From contig OZ005612.1 in assembly GCA_963930655.1 (NCBI GenBank), forward strand, positions 7,569,001 through 7,633,000: a stretch of 64,000 bases of DNA. The letters run 5' to 3'. The DNA comes from Myrica gale. Lineage: Eukaryota > Streptophyta > Magnoliopsida > Fagales > Myricaceae. Position numbers and translations under genes: made by a program. The notes below the pieces were generated by a model that was given only the letters and a program-made list of their open reading frames with translations, was not told the origin of the DNA and did not search any database. This document shows positions 45,696-56,315 of the stretch, piece after piece. How positions within the stretch are numbered: the first letter of the stretch is position 1; every line of letters starts with the position of its first letter.

Positions 45696-47110
45696 CACTA
45701 CAAAAAAATCGTCTTTTAATAGCGGTCCTTTTAACGGCGGTCGCGAAAAACGCAGCTGAAAGTCAACTATAGCGGCGTTTTTTCTGACCGCTGTTAAAAG
45801 CTTCGTTGTCTTTTGGCAGCGGTTTTTTAACGGCGGTCAATAAAAGAGCCGCTGAAAGTGACTTATAGCAGCGCTTTCACTGACCGCCGTTAAAAAACCG
45901 CTGTCAAAACTCTTTTGACTTTTAACAGCGGTCTTTTTAACGGAACGACGATAATAAAAAGCGTCGCTATAGTTGACTTGCAGCGGCTCTTTTATTGACC
46001 GCCGATAAAAAACCGCTGTTAAAAACTTCGTTGTCTTTTAACAGCAGACTTTTTAACGACGGTCTTAAAAAGCGCCGCTGAATTAACAGCGGTCTTTTTA
46101 ACGGAACGACGGTAATAAAAAGCGCAGCTATAGTTGACTTGCAGCGGCTCTTTTATTGACCGCCGATAAAAACCGCTGTTAAAAACTTCGTTGTCTTTTA
46201 ACAGCAGGCTTTTTAACGACGGTCTTAAAAAGCGTAGCTGTACTTTCAGCTGCGTTTTTTAAGATCGTTGTTAAAAAGACCGCGGTTAAAAGTCAAAAGA
46301 GTTTTGGCAGCGGTTTTTTAGCGGCGTTTTTTAAAAAACGCTGACGTTTCCCAACTTCTAGCCGCGGTTTTTTAGCGGCATTTTGAAAAACGCTAGCGTT
46401 TCTTCTGATTTTCAACAGCGGATTTTTAGCAGCGTTTTTAAAAACACTGGCGTTTCTCCGCTTATTGCAACGGTTTCTTAGCAGCTTTTTTGAAAACGCA
46501 GGCATTTCTCCCAGCGGTTTTATAGCGGCGTTTTAAAAAAGCACAGGCGTTTCGCAACTTATAGCAGCGTTTTGAAAAACGCTGGCGTTTCTCCTTATTT
46601 TCAACAGCTGTTTTTTAGCGGCGTTTTTAAAAATGCTAACGTTTCTCTTGATTTTCAACATCGGTTTTTTAGCGGCATTTCTAAAAATGCTGGCGTTTCT
46701 CTACTTATAGCAGCGGTGTTTTAGCAGCGTCTTTAAAAAAAGCTGGCGTTTCTCCTGATTTTCAACATCGTTGTTTTATCGACGTTTTTAAAACCGTTGG
46801 CATAGTCCAAAAGACCTACTATACCAGCATTTTTTAGCCAACGTTTTTTAGGCTAAAAGTCTGTGTTAGCGTTTTTTTGTATGTGGTGACATTTTTAAAA
46901 TACTACTAATTTTTTTCCTAAATATGCTTTTTTAAACAGTAATACAAATTTAAATTAATAACACAATTAATTGTGTTACAAAGACCGTTGTTAAAAACTT
47001 CGTTGTCTTTTAACATCGGTCTTTTTAACAGCGGTCTAGAAAAACGCTGCCGAAAGTCAGCTATAGCGGAGCTTTTGTGGACCGCAACTAAAAAGACCGC
47101 TGTTAAAAGA
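45696..47110. repeat. Left subterminal repeat array of the inner CACTA
   Basis: About 1.4 kb of short direct and inverted repeats on words such as TTTTTAGCGGCGTTTTTAAA, AAAAACGCTGGCGTTTCTCC and TTAACAGCGGTC. The inverted copies could fold into long hairpins. The 54260-54878 end carries the same words in the opposite sense. Confidence 0.85.
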
Positions 47111-47692
47111 CAGTAAAATTATGTCACTCATATGTCATTAACATAATGCAATAAATTGAACATAAAGTGATATTAGCTTATACAATTAAAGTACATAATC
47201 TAATATATGATCTTAGAGGCTATTATTTAGTCATAGTTAGCCCCTATGTCATTAACATAATCCAATGTAATCATTATTGTATAGTTTAGAAAACATCTAC
47301 TATCATACTTATAATGAGTATAAATATTTTGAATAATTAGTAATATAATACTATTTAACTAAGACATATTCTTTAATTTCAAACAATAATATATTGTGAG
47401 ATTAGCTTATGCAATTATAGTACATAACTTAATATATGATCTTAGGGGCTACAAGTGTACCCACATGTATTGTGACTCAATTTATTATATAATAAAACAA
47501 GACTTAAAAAATAGATAGTTATAAGCAATAAGTATGTAGAGCAATACATATGTACTTTTTAAATTTCAACATTGGACACAAATTTTATTTAATTATTTTA
47601 TTTTCTGACACTAATTTGACATGTCAGCCGCTCATGTGGCTTTACAATTTTACTTTACCCGAATAAAAGAACATTATACAAATCAAAATAAA

Positions 47693-48132
47693 GGGGTAAA
47701 GTCATAGTAAGCCCCTATATTTGGGAAAAAATCAAATAGCTCCCTTAAGCTTCAACAATTTGAGACTCATAACTTGAAATCCATAATGTTCAAAACCTAT
47801 CAATCTTCGTCCCCGTCTAAATCAGACCATGCAAAATGACCAAAATGCCCCTCCAAGGCTCAATTTTAATAAATAAATAAAATAATAAAAATTTAAGAAT
47901 TAAATTAAAAATAAATAGATTATTGAAATAGAGTTTCAATAGTTTTATTTAAAAAATATATCATTTTTATTTTTAATGAATTTTTTTTTAATTTTTTAGT
48001 TATTTTATTTTAGAGGGCATTTTGGTCATTTTTATATTTTTCCGTCTTCTTTAACGACTGATTTAGACAAGATTTTGAAAATTATGGATCTTAAATTTTC
48101 CAAAACATAAGAGGTAAGAATGACTGTACCCC
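47693..48132. mobile_element. 440-bp inverted-repeat MITE
   Basis: It begins GGGGTAAAGTCATAGTAAGC; the complement of the other end begins GGGGTACAGTCATTCTTACC. The inverted arms run about 120 bases and include ATGACCAAAATGCCC near their inner edges. An 8-bp duplication AAAATAAA borders both sides (47685-47692 and 48133-48140). The class could be hAT or Mutator-like; the latter would need a ninth, mismatched base. Confidence 0.78.
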
Positions 48133-48260
48133 AAAATAAATTAAACATACCGAAACATTTGCCTTCCCGCGCGCGCCTGCACCTAAACATTTGTCTTTCC
48201 TTCCATGAGTTATGGTCCCATTATACCACAGTTAAAAACATTTGTCTTCCCTCCCATTAT

Positions 48261-51200
48261 TGGATTTGAAGAAATGAACTCTTGTGTATTGAATATACTT
48301 GTGTCCATTCTTTATACAGAGGAGAACTTGTCATTGCAATTCACAACATGTCATGGCCATAGATCGGTATTTTGCCTCAGCAGAGGATCGACTAACAGTA
48401 TGTTGCTTCTTTGATTTCCATGAAATCAAAGAGTCACCCAAAAAATAAAGTAAAACCCGTGATTGATCTACGGGTGTCTGGACAAGCTCCCCAATCAGCA
48501 TCACAAAAGGCCTTTAATTGAATGGAGGAGGAACTTGATAAGAAGATCCTTTCACCCGGAGAGCCTTTAAGATACTTCAGGACTTTGAGAGCAGCAGTAT
48601 GATGAGGTACCCGTGGTTGAGTAAAGAATTGACTCAAGGTGTTAATGGCAAAACAAATCTCAGGCCGAGTGATTGTTAAATATAACAACCTGCCTATTAA
48701 CCTGCGGTAAGAGCTGGGATCCTCAAGGAGCTCTCCATCTGATTTGTTAATCCTAAAGAAGAATCCATTGGAATTGGAACAGGCTTGACTGCCAGAAGAC
48801 CTGCATCTTCAATGACTTCTATACAGTATTTACGTTGACATAAAGAGATTCCAGTTCTGGACCTTGCAACCTCAAGACCAAAAAAAAATTTTAAAGGACC
48901 TAAATCCTTTAACTTAAACAGGGAATCCAGCCAGGACTTTAATACAGCAACCGAAGTAGAAGAGCTACTTGCAATTACAATATCATCAACGTAAACTAAA
49001 AGTGCCATAAAAGTAGAATCATCAGACTTTATAAAAAGAGAATGATCAGAAATGGATTGCTTGAATCCATAAGTCAACAGAGTGTTGGAGAACTTTTGAA
49101 ACCCCTGTCGACTGGCTTGTTTCAAACCATAAAGAGACTTAGTCAATCGACATACTCGGTGATCATTAGGATGGGAAAAACCAGGGGGTAACTTCATGAA
49201 TACTTCCTCATCAAGCTCTCCATGAAGGAAAGCATTGTTTACATCCAACTGATGTAATTCCCAATGATGTACAACAGTTAAAGCTAGCAAGCAATGCACG
49301 GTGGTCAGTTTTGCAACAGGAGAAAAGGTATCAAAATAGTCAATACCCTCCTGCTGCGTGTACCCTTTAGCAACCAGTCTTGCTTTATATCGTTCAAGGG
49401 TGCCATCAACTCTAAACTTACACTTGTAAACCCATTTACATCCAATTGATGTTTTGTTAGGAGGAAGATCAGTTAAAACCCAAGTTTTATTAAGTTCAAG
49501 TGCATTGATTTCAAGTTTCATTGCCTCTCTCCATTCAGGGACCTTAACAGCTTCATGAAAGAAACGTGGCTCAGGATGACTAGAGACAGCTAGAGTGAAA
49601 GTTTTATGAGATGAAGACAAGTGAGAATAAGAGAGATATGAAGACAAGGGATAAAGAGGATGAGAAATAGAACCTGGAACCGAGGAGAGATGGGAGCTGC
49701 TATCAGAAGTTTGGAGCATTTGACAATGGTAATCCTGCAAATAAGTAGGCTGCTTTCTTTTTCTAGAATATTTTCAAAGAGGTGGTATAATTTGTGGGGA
49801 ATCAGATGAAGAAACATCATAGAGAACAGGGGAAGTAGTGAGGACAATATCTGGGGGTAATGATGAGGTAGGATTAGTAGAGATATCTGGTGATAGAGAT
49901 TTAAGAATATCAGGTGAAGTATCTGGGTGTGTATTTGTGGGGTCATTAGCAGAAAAAACTGATGGTGTACATAAGTGGTTATCAAGAATAGGATTATCAG
50001 AAGTAGGAAGGACAAAATTCTGCAGAAAATTAGGGGTGCTATGAGTAGGAATTTGTTTAGAAAAAGGGAAGATAGACTCAGAGAAAATGACATAACGAGA
50101 TATGAGAATCTGATGAGTAGTCATATCAAGAATTTTGTAACCTTTTGTACCACTAGGATATCCTAAGAACACACATGGAACAGCCCGAGGTTCAAATTTA
50201 TTTCTACAATGAAAATTAGTTGAGACAAAAGCTAAGCAACCAAAGGTTCTTAAGAGATGGTAATTGGGAAGATTCTGAAAAATGAGTTCAAAAGGAGAAT
50301 GATTATTGAGAAGGGGTGTAGGAATTTGATTAATTAAGTGCACTGCTGTGAGTATGCAGTCACTCCAAAAGGAAATGGGAAGGTGAGCTTGAAACCGAAG
50401 AGACCTAGCAACATTTAATATATGTTGGTGCTTACTTTCGACTATAGAATTATGTTGTGGTGTATAAGGGCAACTGGTTTGATGAAGAATTCCTTTTTGA
50501 GTAAAGAAATCTGTCATACGGAATTCTAAACCATTATCAGACCTTATAGTCTTAACAAAAGTTTGGAATTGAGTCTCAACTAATTGACAAAAAGTTGTAA
50601 TATACTTGCGGGTATCAGATTTAGCTTTCATAAGATAAATCCATGTGCAGCGAGAGTAATCATCTATTATGGATAAAAAATATCGAAAACCATCATATGA
50701 AGTATGAGGAAATGGACCCCATATGTCACAATGAATAAGTTGGAAAAGAGAGGATGCCCGAGAAGTACTGACAGGAAAAAGGAAGATGTTTTTGTTTACT
50801 AATATGGTAAACAGAACAAGGTGAAGGGGTACACATAGATGAACTAGAACTAGCTGGTAAAATGGACTTGATAAACTGTAATCTAGAATCAGAAATGTGG
50901 CCTAATCGACAATGCCACAAAAAAGGAAGCGTTTGTGAACTAAGATTACATGAAGAAGATTTATTAGAAACAGAAACAGTCGCATAATGTGGCAGTAAAT
51001 GATATAAGCCCTTGGTGATCTTAGCAACTCCAATCGTCTTCCAAGGAGTAAGGTCCTGTATAAAGCAATGAGTTTGAAGAAAAATTAAACAGCAAGAAGA
51101 ATCAGATGTTAGCTTGCTGGTAGATATGAGATTAACAGAGAAATTTGGAATGTAAAGAACATTGGTGAATGTAATACCAGATGTGAAAATGACAGTACCA

Positions 51201-52781
51201 ATGTGAGTGGCAATGACTTGTGCACCATTAGGTAGATTAATTTTGAGTTGAATTTTGGAAGGAACAGTAGTGAAAAAATTCAGGGAACAGGTCATATGAT
51301 CTGTTGCGCCTGTGTCCAAAATCCAAGATGTTGAAGGAAATGAAATAGACTGATTTGATAATTGAGACAAAAAAATGATCAGATGAGGAACTAGTAGTAC
51401 CTGAAAAATTCGAAGTAAGTGAAGATTGGAGGGGCTGAGTAATAGAAACATGATTCACAGATGATGGAATTGAAGACATAAAGGACTGAATTCGGAGAGA
51501 TGAAATCAAACTTTGGCACTGCTCTTAAAGATTAGAAAACTTGGATAGTGACTGATCCTCTGGATCCTGAGTTGCATTGTGAGCAGCAATGGGTCGACTC
51601 TTAGTGAACTTAAAGCCGGAAGGAAAACCATGAAGTCTATAACACTTTTCTATTGTATGTCCAGGTTTGCCACAATGTGTGCAGATAGGTTTGACTGGTT
51701 TATGTCCTCCAATGCTATGAACAGGTTCACGTTTGAGAGCCATGACAACTGAGTCAATTTGAATTGACTTGGTACCAATCTGCTCTTCTTCTTGAACTAT
51801 CAAGGAAAAAACCTTGTTAATAGAAGGAAGGGGGTCAGTCAGCAGAATTTGGCCATGAACATGAGAGAATTTCTCATCCAAACCCATGAGAAATTGAAGT
51901 ATAAACTCTCTTTCTTGAGCAGCAAGTACAGACTTCGTAGCCTTGCATTCAGATCCACATACATAGGGATCAATAGGATAAAAGTTTTGAAGTTCATCCC
52001 AAAAGATTTTGAGTTTGGTGAAGTAGATAGTAACAGAAGTACTGTCTTGAACTAAAGTGGCAAAATTCTTACGAGTATGAAAGATTCGTGGACCATTGGA
52101 CTGAGTGAACCGTTCTCGCAAAGCATTCCAAATATGTTGTGCAGAATCAACATACATAACAGAAGAAGCAATGTCTTTGGATACGGAATTGAGAAGCCAA
52201 GAGGTGACCATCATATTAGATCGATTCCAAGCATAAAAGGAAGGACTGTCTTGAGTAGGTTTAGGAATGGTACCATTGAAAAATCCGAATTTGTTCTTGA
52301 TTGTGAGAGCCATGCTCATTGATCGATGCCATGTGGAAAAATTCTGAGCACCAAGGATGAGCTGTGAGACAAGGATGGCACCAGGATTTTCAGCATGGTG
52401 AAGGAAGAAAGGATTGGATGGATTATCATCCATAGAAGATTTAAAGGATGATCGATGGGGAGGATCAAGATCGGATGATTGAATTTGTACAGGAGATGAG
52501 GGTGGAGCGGAAGAAAGAGGTTGGTCTGAAACAGAAGTAGACATGATCTGTTGTAGGAAAGAGACGAAATATGTAGAGTGCAGAGAGAAAAAAAATTAGA
52601 AATGCGGAAGCAAAAAAATTCTCTTTAATACCATATTGGATTTGAAGAAATGAACTCTTGTGTATTGAATATACTTGTGTCCATTCTTAATACAGAGGAG
52701 AACTTATATACAAGTGAAAGAAACTAGCAACTCTATTAACTAAATAACTAACTGAGCTAACTTGTCCTTCAGCAGGTAACA
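48261..52781 (-). mobile_element. Second Copia LTR retrotransposon fossil, in the inner CACTA
   Basis: The 5' LTR is short (52637-52781, 145 bp, TG...CA), followed on the minus strand by a Met-tRNA-type primer site (TGGTATTAAAGAG). Interior order on the minus strand: gag (51525-52544, with zinc knuckle CTHCGKPGHTIEKCYRLHG), protease (DTGATDHMT, ~51310), integrase (SDNGLEFRMTDFFTQKGILH, ~50500), RT (RYKARLVAKGYTQQEGIDYF and YVDDIVIASSS, 48.7-49.7 kb) and RNase H ([18 protein letters not shown], ~48480). Terminal LTR sequence recurs at 48261-48329. It is Copia by gene order and a different lineage from the element at 20979. It is broken, with several breaks and an incomplete 3' side. No clear target duplication was found. 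Confidence 0.9.
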
Positions 52782-53567
52782 TACGTGTAAAGGCAGCTTA
52801 GAGAAAGAGCGTCTGCCCTCTCTCTAGGCCTCTTTTCTCTCGTACCTGACCGGCCTCCCTTATTTTCTCCGGTGACGGGAGGAGCTGCGACTCCTCTCGT
52901 CTCTCTCTTTCCTCTCCCGCTCTTCCCCTGCTCCTCCCCCTTGGTTTTTTCTCTCTCGTCTAGCCTCCCTCTCCGGTGTCTTTAGTTTCACCGTTTTGTC
53001 GTTCTTTATGGCTAGATCTCGGCTGGTTGATGGTTTTTTGGTGGCCACGCGTTTATCTTTCGGGTTCCTCGGCCCACGGCGCTGCTCGTCGCCCTCTTCC
53101 GGCGATGATGTGGAGGCGCGTGGCGATTCACGCGCGTGCGTGGATCTCACGCGCTCGCCTTCTTTGTGTTGCTTTTGGGTGGTTTCGTGTGGCTTTTACG
53201 GCAACCTTTGGATTTCTGTTGTTGTGTGGTTAGTCTTTTCCTTGTTGCTAATAAGTTTGTTTCTCTGGCATTTTGTGGAATGAAGTTCGCGGTGTGCTTC
53301 CTGTGGAGGCGGCTATTTGCAGCTATGAACCGGTTGGCCGGTTCATTCCGGCAGTGGAGGCTTGACAGCAGTTGGCTCTCCGTGATTTTATCCCGTATGT
53401 TTGTGCTGTTTCGATTGAGCTTCTGGGGTTGTTGGAGTTTGTTTCCTCTGTCTGTGGAGGAGTTTATTTCGGGTATGTGTACCCAGTTCAAATCTATGGG
53501 TCTTCTGGCCCAGCTTTATGCGGCCATTCTAGCTTGCAGGAATCCGGACTGTGTGGCCGGTCGTTGT
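52782..53567. other. GC-rich block of unknown origin
   Basis: This stretch is clearly more GC-rich than its surroundings, opening with a CT-rich leader (52810-52950). Open frames exist on both strands (for example a minus-strand Arg/Lys/Ser-rich frame at 52860-53150 and a plus-strand frame at 53136-53612), but none has a recognisable domain. It might be the 5' leader of a LINE or a captured gene exon; I cannot decide. Confidence 0.4.
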
Positions 53568-53748
53568 ATGCCCCTGTGGTATGCGGTAATAGCAAATATG
53601 CCCCTGAGGTAAACAAAGTCCTTTTCATACCCCTGGGGTAAACATTCAGGAGCAAATATGCCCTTCCGTTATGTTTACCTCAGGGGTATGAAAAAGACTT
53701 TGTTTACCTCAGGGGCATATTTGCTATTACCACATACCACAGGGGCAT
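53568..53748. repeat. Foldback (palindromic) repeat
   Basis: Two inverted arms of about 75 bases (53568-53643 and 53670-53748) share ATGCCCCTGTGGTATG, AATAGCAAATATGCCCCTGA and GGTAAACAAAGTC. They are separated by a ~26-base loop. As RNA or single-stranded DNA it would form a near-perfect hairpin. Confidence 0.85.
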
Positions 53749-53825
53749 GGCATGCATTTAACCCTTTGTTTTATTATCCTTGTTCTTAGTTTTTTACATT
53801 TATGAATTATGGTTATTAAAATAAA

Positions 53826-54210
53826 GGGAAATTCACTTTTTAGTCCTTAGATTTTGGGCACTTTTTCATTTTAGTCCTTCAGTTTCAACTTTCAAATTTT
53901 TAGTCCTTAAGTTTTCATTGTTTGACGAAATCGTCCTTCCGTCAGTTTGTCGTCCATATACTTAACGGAGCTCTTTGACACGTCAGCAATTTTGACTTGG
54001 TCGACCGCTTCATGTAGAGGTCGACCGCTCACTTTTAACACATATACCTGGTCGACCGCTACATGTGTCGTTAAGCATATGGACGACAGATTGACTGAAT
54101 GACCATTTCGTCAAAACAATAAAACTTAAGGACTAAAAATTTGAAAGTTGAAACTGAAGGACTAAAATGAAAAAGTATCCAAAACCAAGGGACTAAAATT
54201 TCAATTTTCC
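53826..54210. mobile_element. Mutator-type MITE, copy 1 (385 bp)
   Basis: Inverted arms over about 130 bases start GGGAAATTCACTTTTTAGTC on the left and, on the complement of the right end, GGAAAATTGAAATTTTAGTC. Shared inner words are TTTTAGTCCTTCAGTTTCAA and GTCCATATRCTTAACG. A perfect 9-bp duplication TAAAATAAA flanks it (53817-53825, 54211-54219), as expected for Mutator-like transposition. The centre carries three GGTCGACCGCT words. Confidence 0.88.
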
Positions 54211-54259
54211 TAAAATAAATTTGTATTACAAATTAAAAATGCAGGTGTTTTAATAAATA

Positions 54260-54878
54260 TAGTTGTTGTAACAAATTTTAGACCTATGCCAGCTGTTTTA
54301 AAAACGCTATTGTAAATCAGGACAAAAGCTACTAATAAATCGCTCCTACAAGCAGGGAAACGCCATTGTTTTAAAAACGTCGCAAAAAATTTGTTGTTTT
54401 AAATCAGGACAAACGCCAGTGTTTTTAAAAAACACCGCTAAAAAACCGCTTTTAAAAATCAGGACAAATGCCAGCGTTTTATAATACATTGCTAAAAAAC
54501 CGCTGCTATAAGTGGGAAAACGCCAGCGTTTTTAAAAACGCTGCTAAAAATCCATGTTATAAATCAGGAGAAACGCCAGTGTTTTTAAAACCACTGCTAT
54601 AAGCTGGGAAACACCAGCGCTTTTTAAAAATGCCGCTAAAAAACCGCTGTTGTAAGTTGGGGAATTATCAGCGGTTTGTAAACGCCATTAAATGACCGAT
54701 GTTAAAAGTAGGGAATCACCAGCTTTTATGAAAAACGCTGTCGAAGACATTCCCCGACGGAGAAAAGACAGCGGTCGGAAAACACCGGTAAAAAACCGCT
54801 GGTAAAAGTTTAGCGACGTTTTTTGGGCTTTTCCCAGCGTTTTTCCGACCACTGTTGTATCCCCATTTTTTTGTAGTG
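54260..54878. repeat. Right subterminal repeat array of the inner CACTA
   Basis: Repeats of GCCAGCGTTTTTAAAAACGC and CTAAAAAACCGCTGTTATAA-like words. These are reverse complements of the left array, running to the GTAGTG terminus. Confidence 0.85.
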
Positions 54879-54881
54879 ATA

Positions 54882-55420
54882 CTAACATAAATTAAGATTG
54901 CCATTAATTTGATTTCAAGTGTGTAATAAACTTTTGTGTTTGTATTTATTTGGTTTTATTTTTGTTAATGTCATTACTGTTTGTTAATTTTTCAATATTG
55001 CAATTGCAGACAATGTTGATGGTGAGGGTGATGGTGCTTGTGATAATACAAATGGTGCTAGTGCAGGTACTGAAGCTGCTAGTGCAGGTGTTGAAGCTGC
55101 TAAAGATTAAAGACTAAGTTATTTGTTATTAAATGCCATTACTTGCTAGTGTTTGGACTACTGAGAAACTTTTAGAACTTATTTGTGTTTGTTGCAAAAG
55201 TTGTAAAACGTGGTTATTTAGTCAATGATGAAATATATTTTGTTTCATTACACTTTTCTATTATAGCTTTTTTAATACTGATATAGTGTCCTTTTAAAAT
55301 GCTGAACGAAAATAAAAACAATTAAAAAAGTAAAACGCCGGCATAGAGCCTTTAGCCTTTAAGTGACGGTCATATAGCGCCGGTCGCGGCGTTTAACTCA
55401 ACAAGCTCGAATTGCTATTT
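54882..55420 (+). pseudogene. Outer CACTA transposase gene, last exon and decayed right side
   Basis: After the inner element, an acceptor (ttgcaattgcag) at 55012 opens a short exon, DNVDGEGDGACDNTNGASAG, then EAAKD and a stop at about 55110. This fits the end of the CACTA gene. At 55330-55400 words like GCCGGCATAGAGCC and ATAGCGCCGGTCGCGGCG echo the left subterminal repeats at 30805-31140, but no GTAGTG terminus follows. The outer element's right end therefore seems lost or unrecognisable. Confidence 0.5.
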
Positions 55421-55529
55421 ATGCCTAATTAAAGTCCAAGATTCAAGCTGTGCAAGGAAAGAATAAATAGTTGAGATTTCTGATAGTTTGGATTGAAGAA
55501 GAACGAAATCCCATATCTCCTTATAGATT

Positions 55530-56315
55530 AGGGGATGTTTGATTGCTAAATTTTTTGGGAATATTCTTAAATTTTTTGGAATCTTGTGAAAATTGAGATT
55601 TATTGGGGTTTGAGAAAAGTTGTTAAATTTTTTGTGTGTTTGGGTTGATGTTGGAAAATTTTGGGATAATAATTATTACTCATGATTGGCAATCATTGAG
55701 TTTTTTTTTTCTTTTGACTTTTGTGTATAGCAAAGAGTTGGGGAAAAAAATTCTGGAGGTTTCCACTTTTTGATTGCCGCCGAATCAAATGGTTTTTGTT
55801 CTTTTGTTGGTTAAGCTCCGACCACGTGTATTTGTAATTTCTGTTTTGATTTTTTGTGTTTTTTTTCTTGCCCTCAATGTATTGGTCATGCACGCATTGC
55901 ATGAGAAGTTGCCGACAATCCCATCCGAGAAATTACCGTTGTGCTGAATTTCTGCTCAGGACTGGAGTTGCAGAGGTATGCCAGGTGCAGTCCGACAATA
56001 ATTTTGAAATGCCAATTTTAGCCCTAGTCAGAGCAGAGTAAGTCGGTGCAGTGAAGGGTAATTTCGTAAAGTCCGAAGTTGAAGATTTGACTTCGCGCAG
56101 AGCTGGGACCCACGTATTTCTTTATTTCCATGTCTGCCCTCAGAATAAATAAAGGAATCTATGTCGATCAGGGGTAAATTTGGAATGTGGCATAAGCTTC
56201 AGGGACAAAAACGTCCTAAAATTTGTACGGTTCAATATTTTTGGGTATCAAAAGTGTGTTTGTCTCTCCCGAATTATTAAGACCCCAATTTGTTGGTCAA
56301 TCAAACAAGCCCTAT
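55530..56315. mobile_element. Possible hAT-like non-autonomous element
   Basis: TAGGGGATGTTTGATTGCTAAA on the left and, on the complement of the right side, TAGGGCTTGTTTGATTGACC are matching inverted ends about 780 bases apart. No exact 8-bp duplication was seen. The interior is non-coding. Confidence 0.4.

Larger units (their letters stand above)
45696..54878. mobile_element. Inner CACTA element, 9.2 kb, non-autonomous
   Basis: The left end is CACTACAAAAAAATCG (45696) and the right end reads CACTACAAAAAAATGG on the complement (54878). Both ends are bordered by the 3-bp duplication ATA (45693-45695, 54879-54881). It sits in an intron-like part of the outer transposase gene, whose last exon resumes at about 55013. 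It has long subterminal repeat arrays but no transposase sequence. Its interior is filled with later insertions: a 440-bp MITE, a Copia fossil, a GC-rich block, a foldback and another MITE. Confidence 0.9.

Noticed and set aside
53136-53641. Overlapping plus-strand frames (158 and 89 residues)
   Set aside because: They run into the foldback repeat and have no recognisable domain; probably chance frames in GC-rich DNA.
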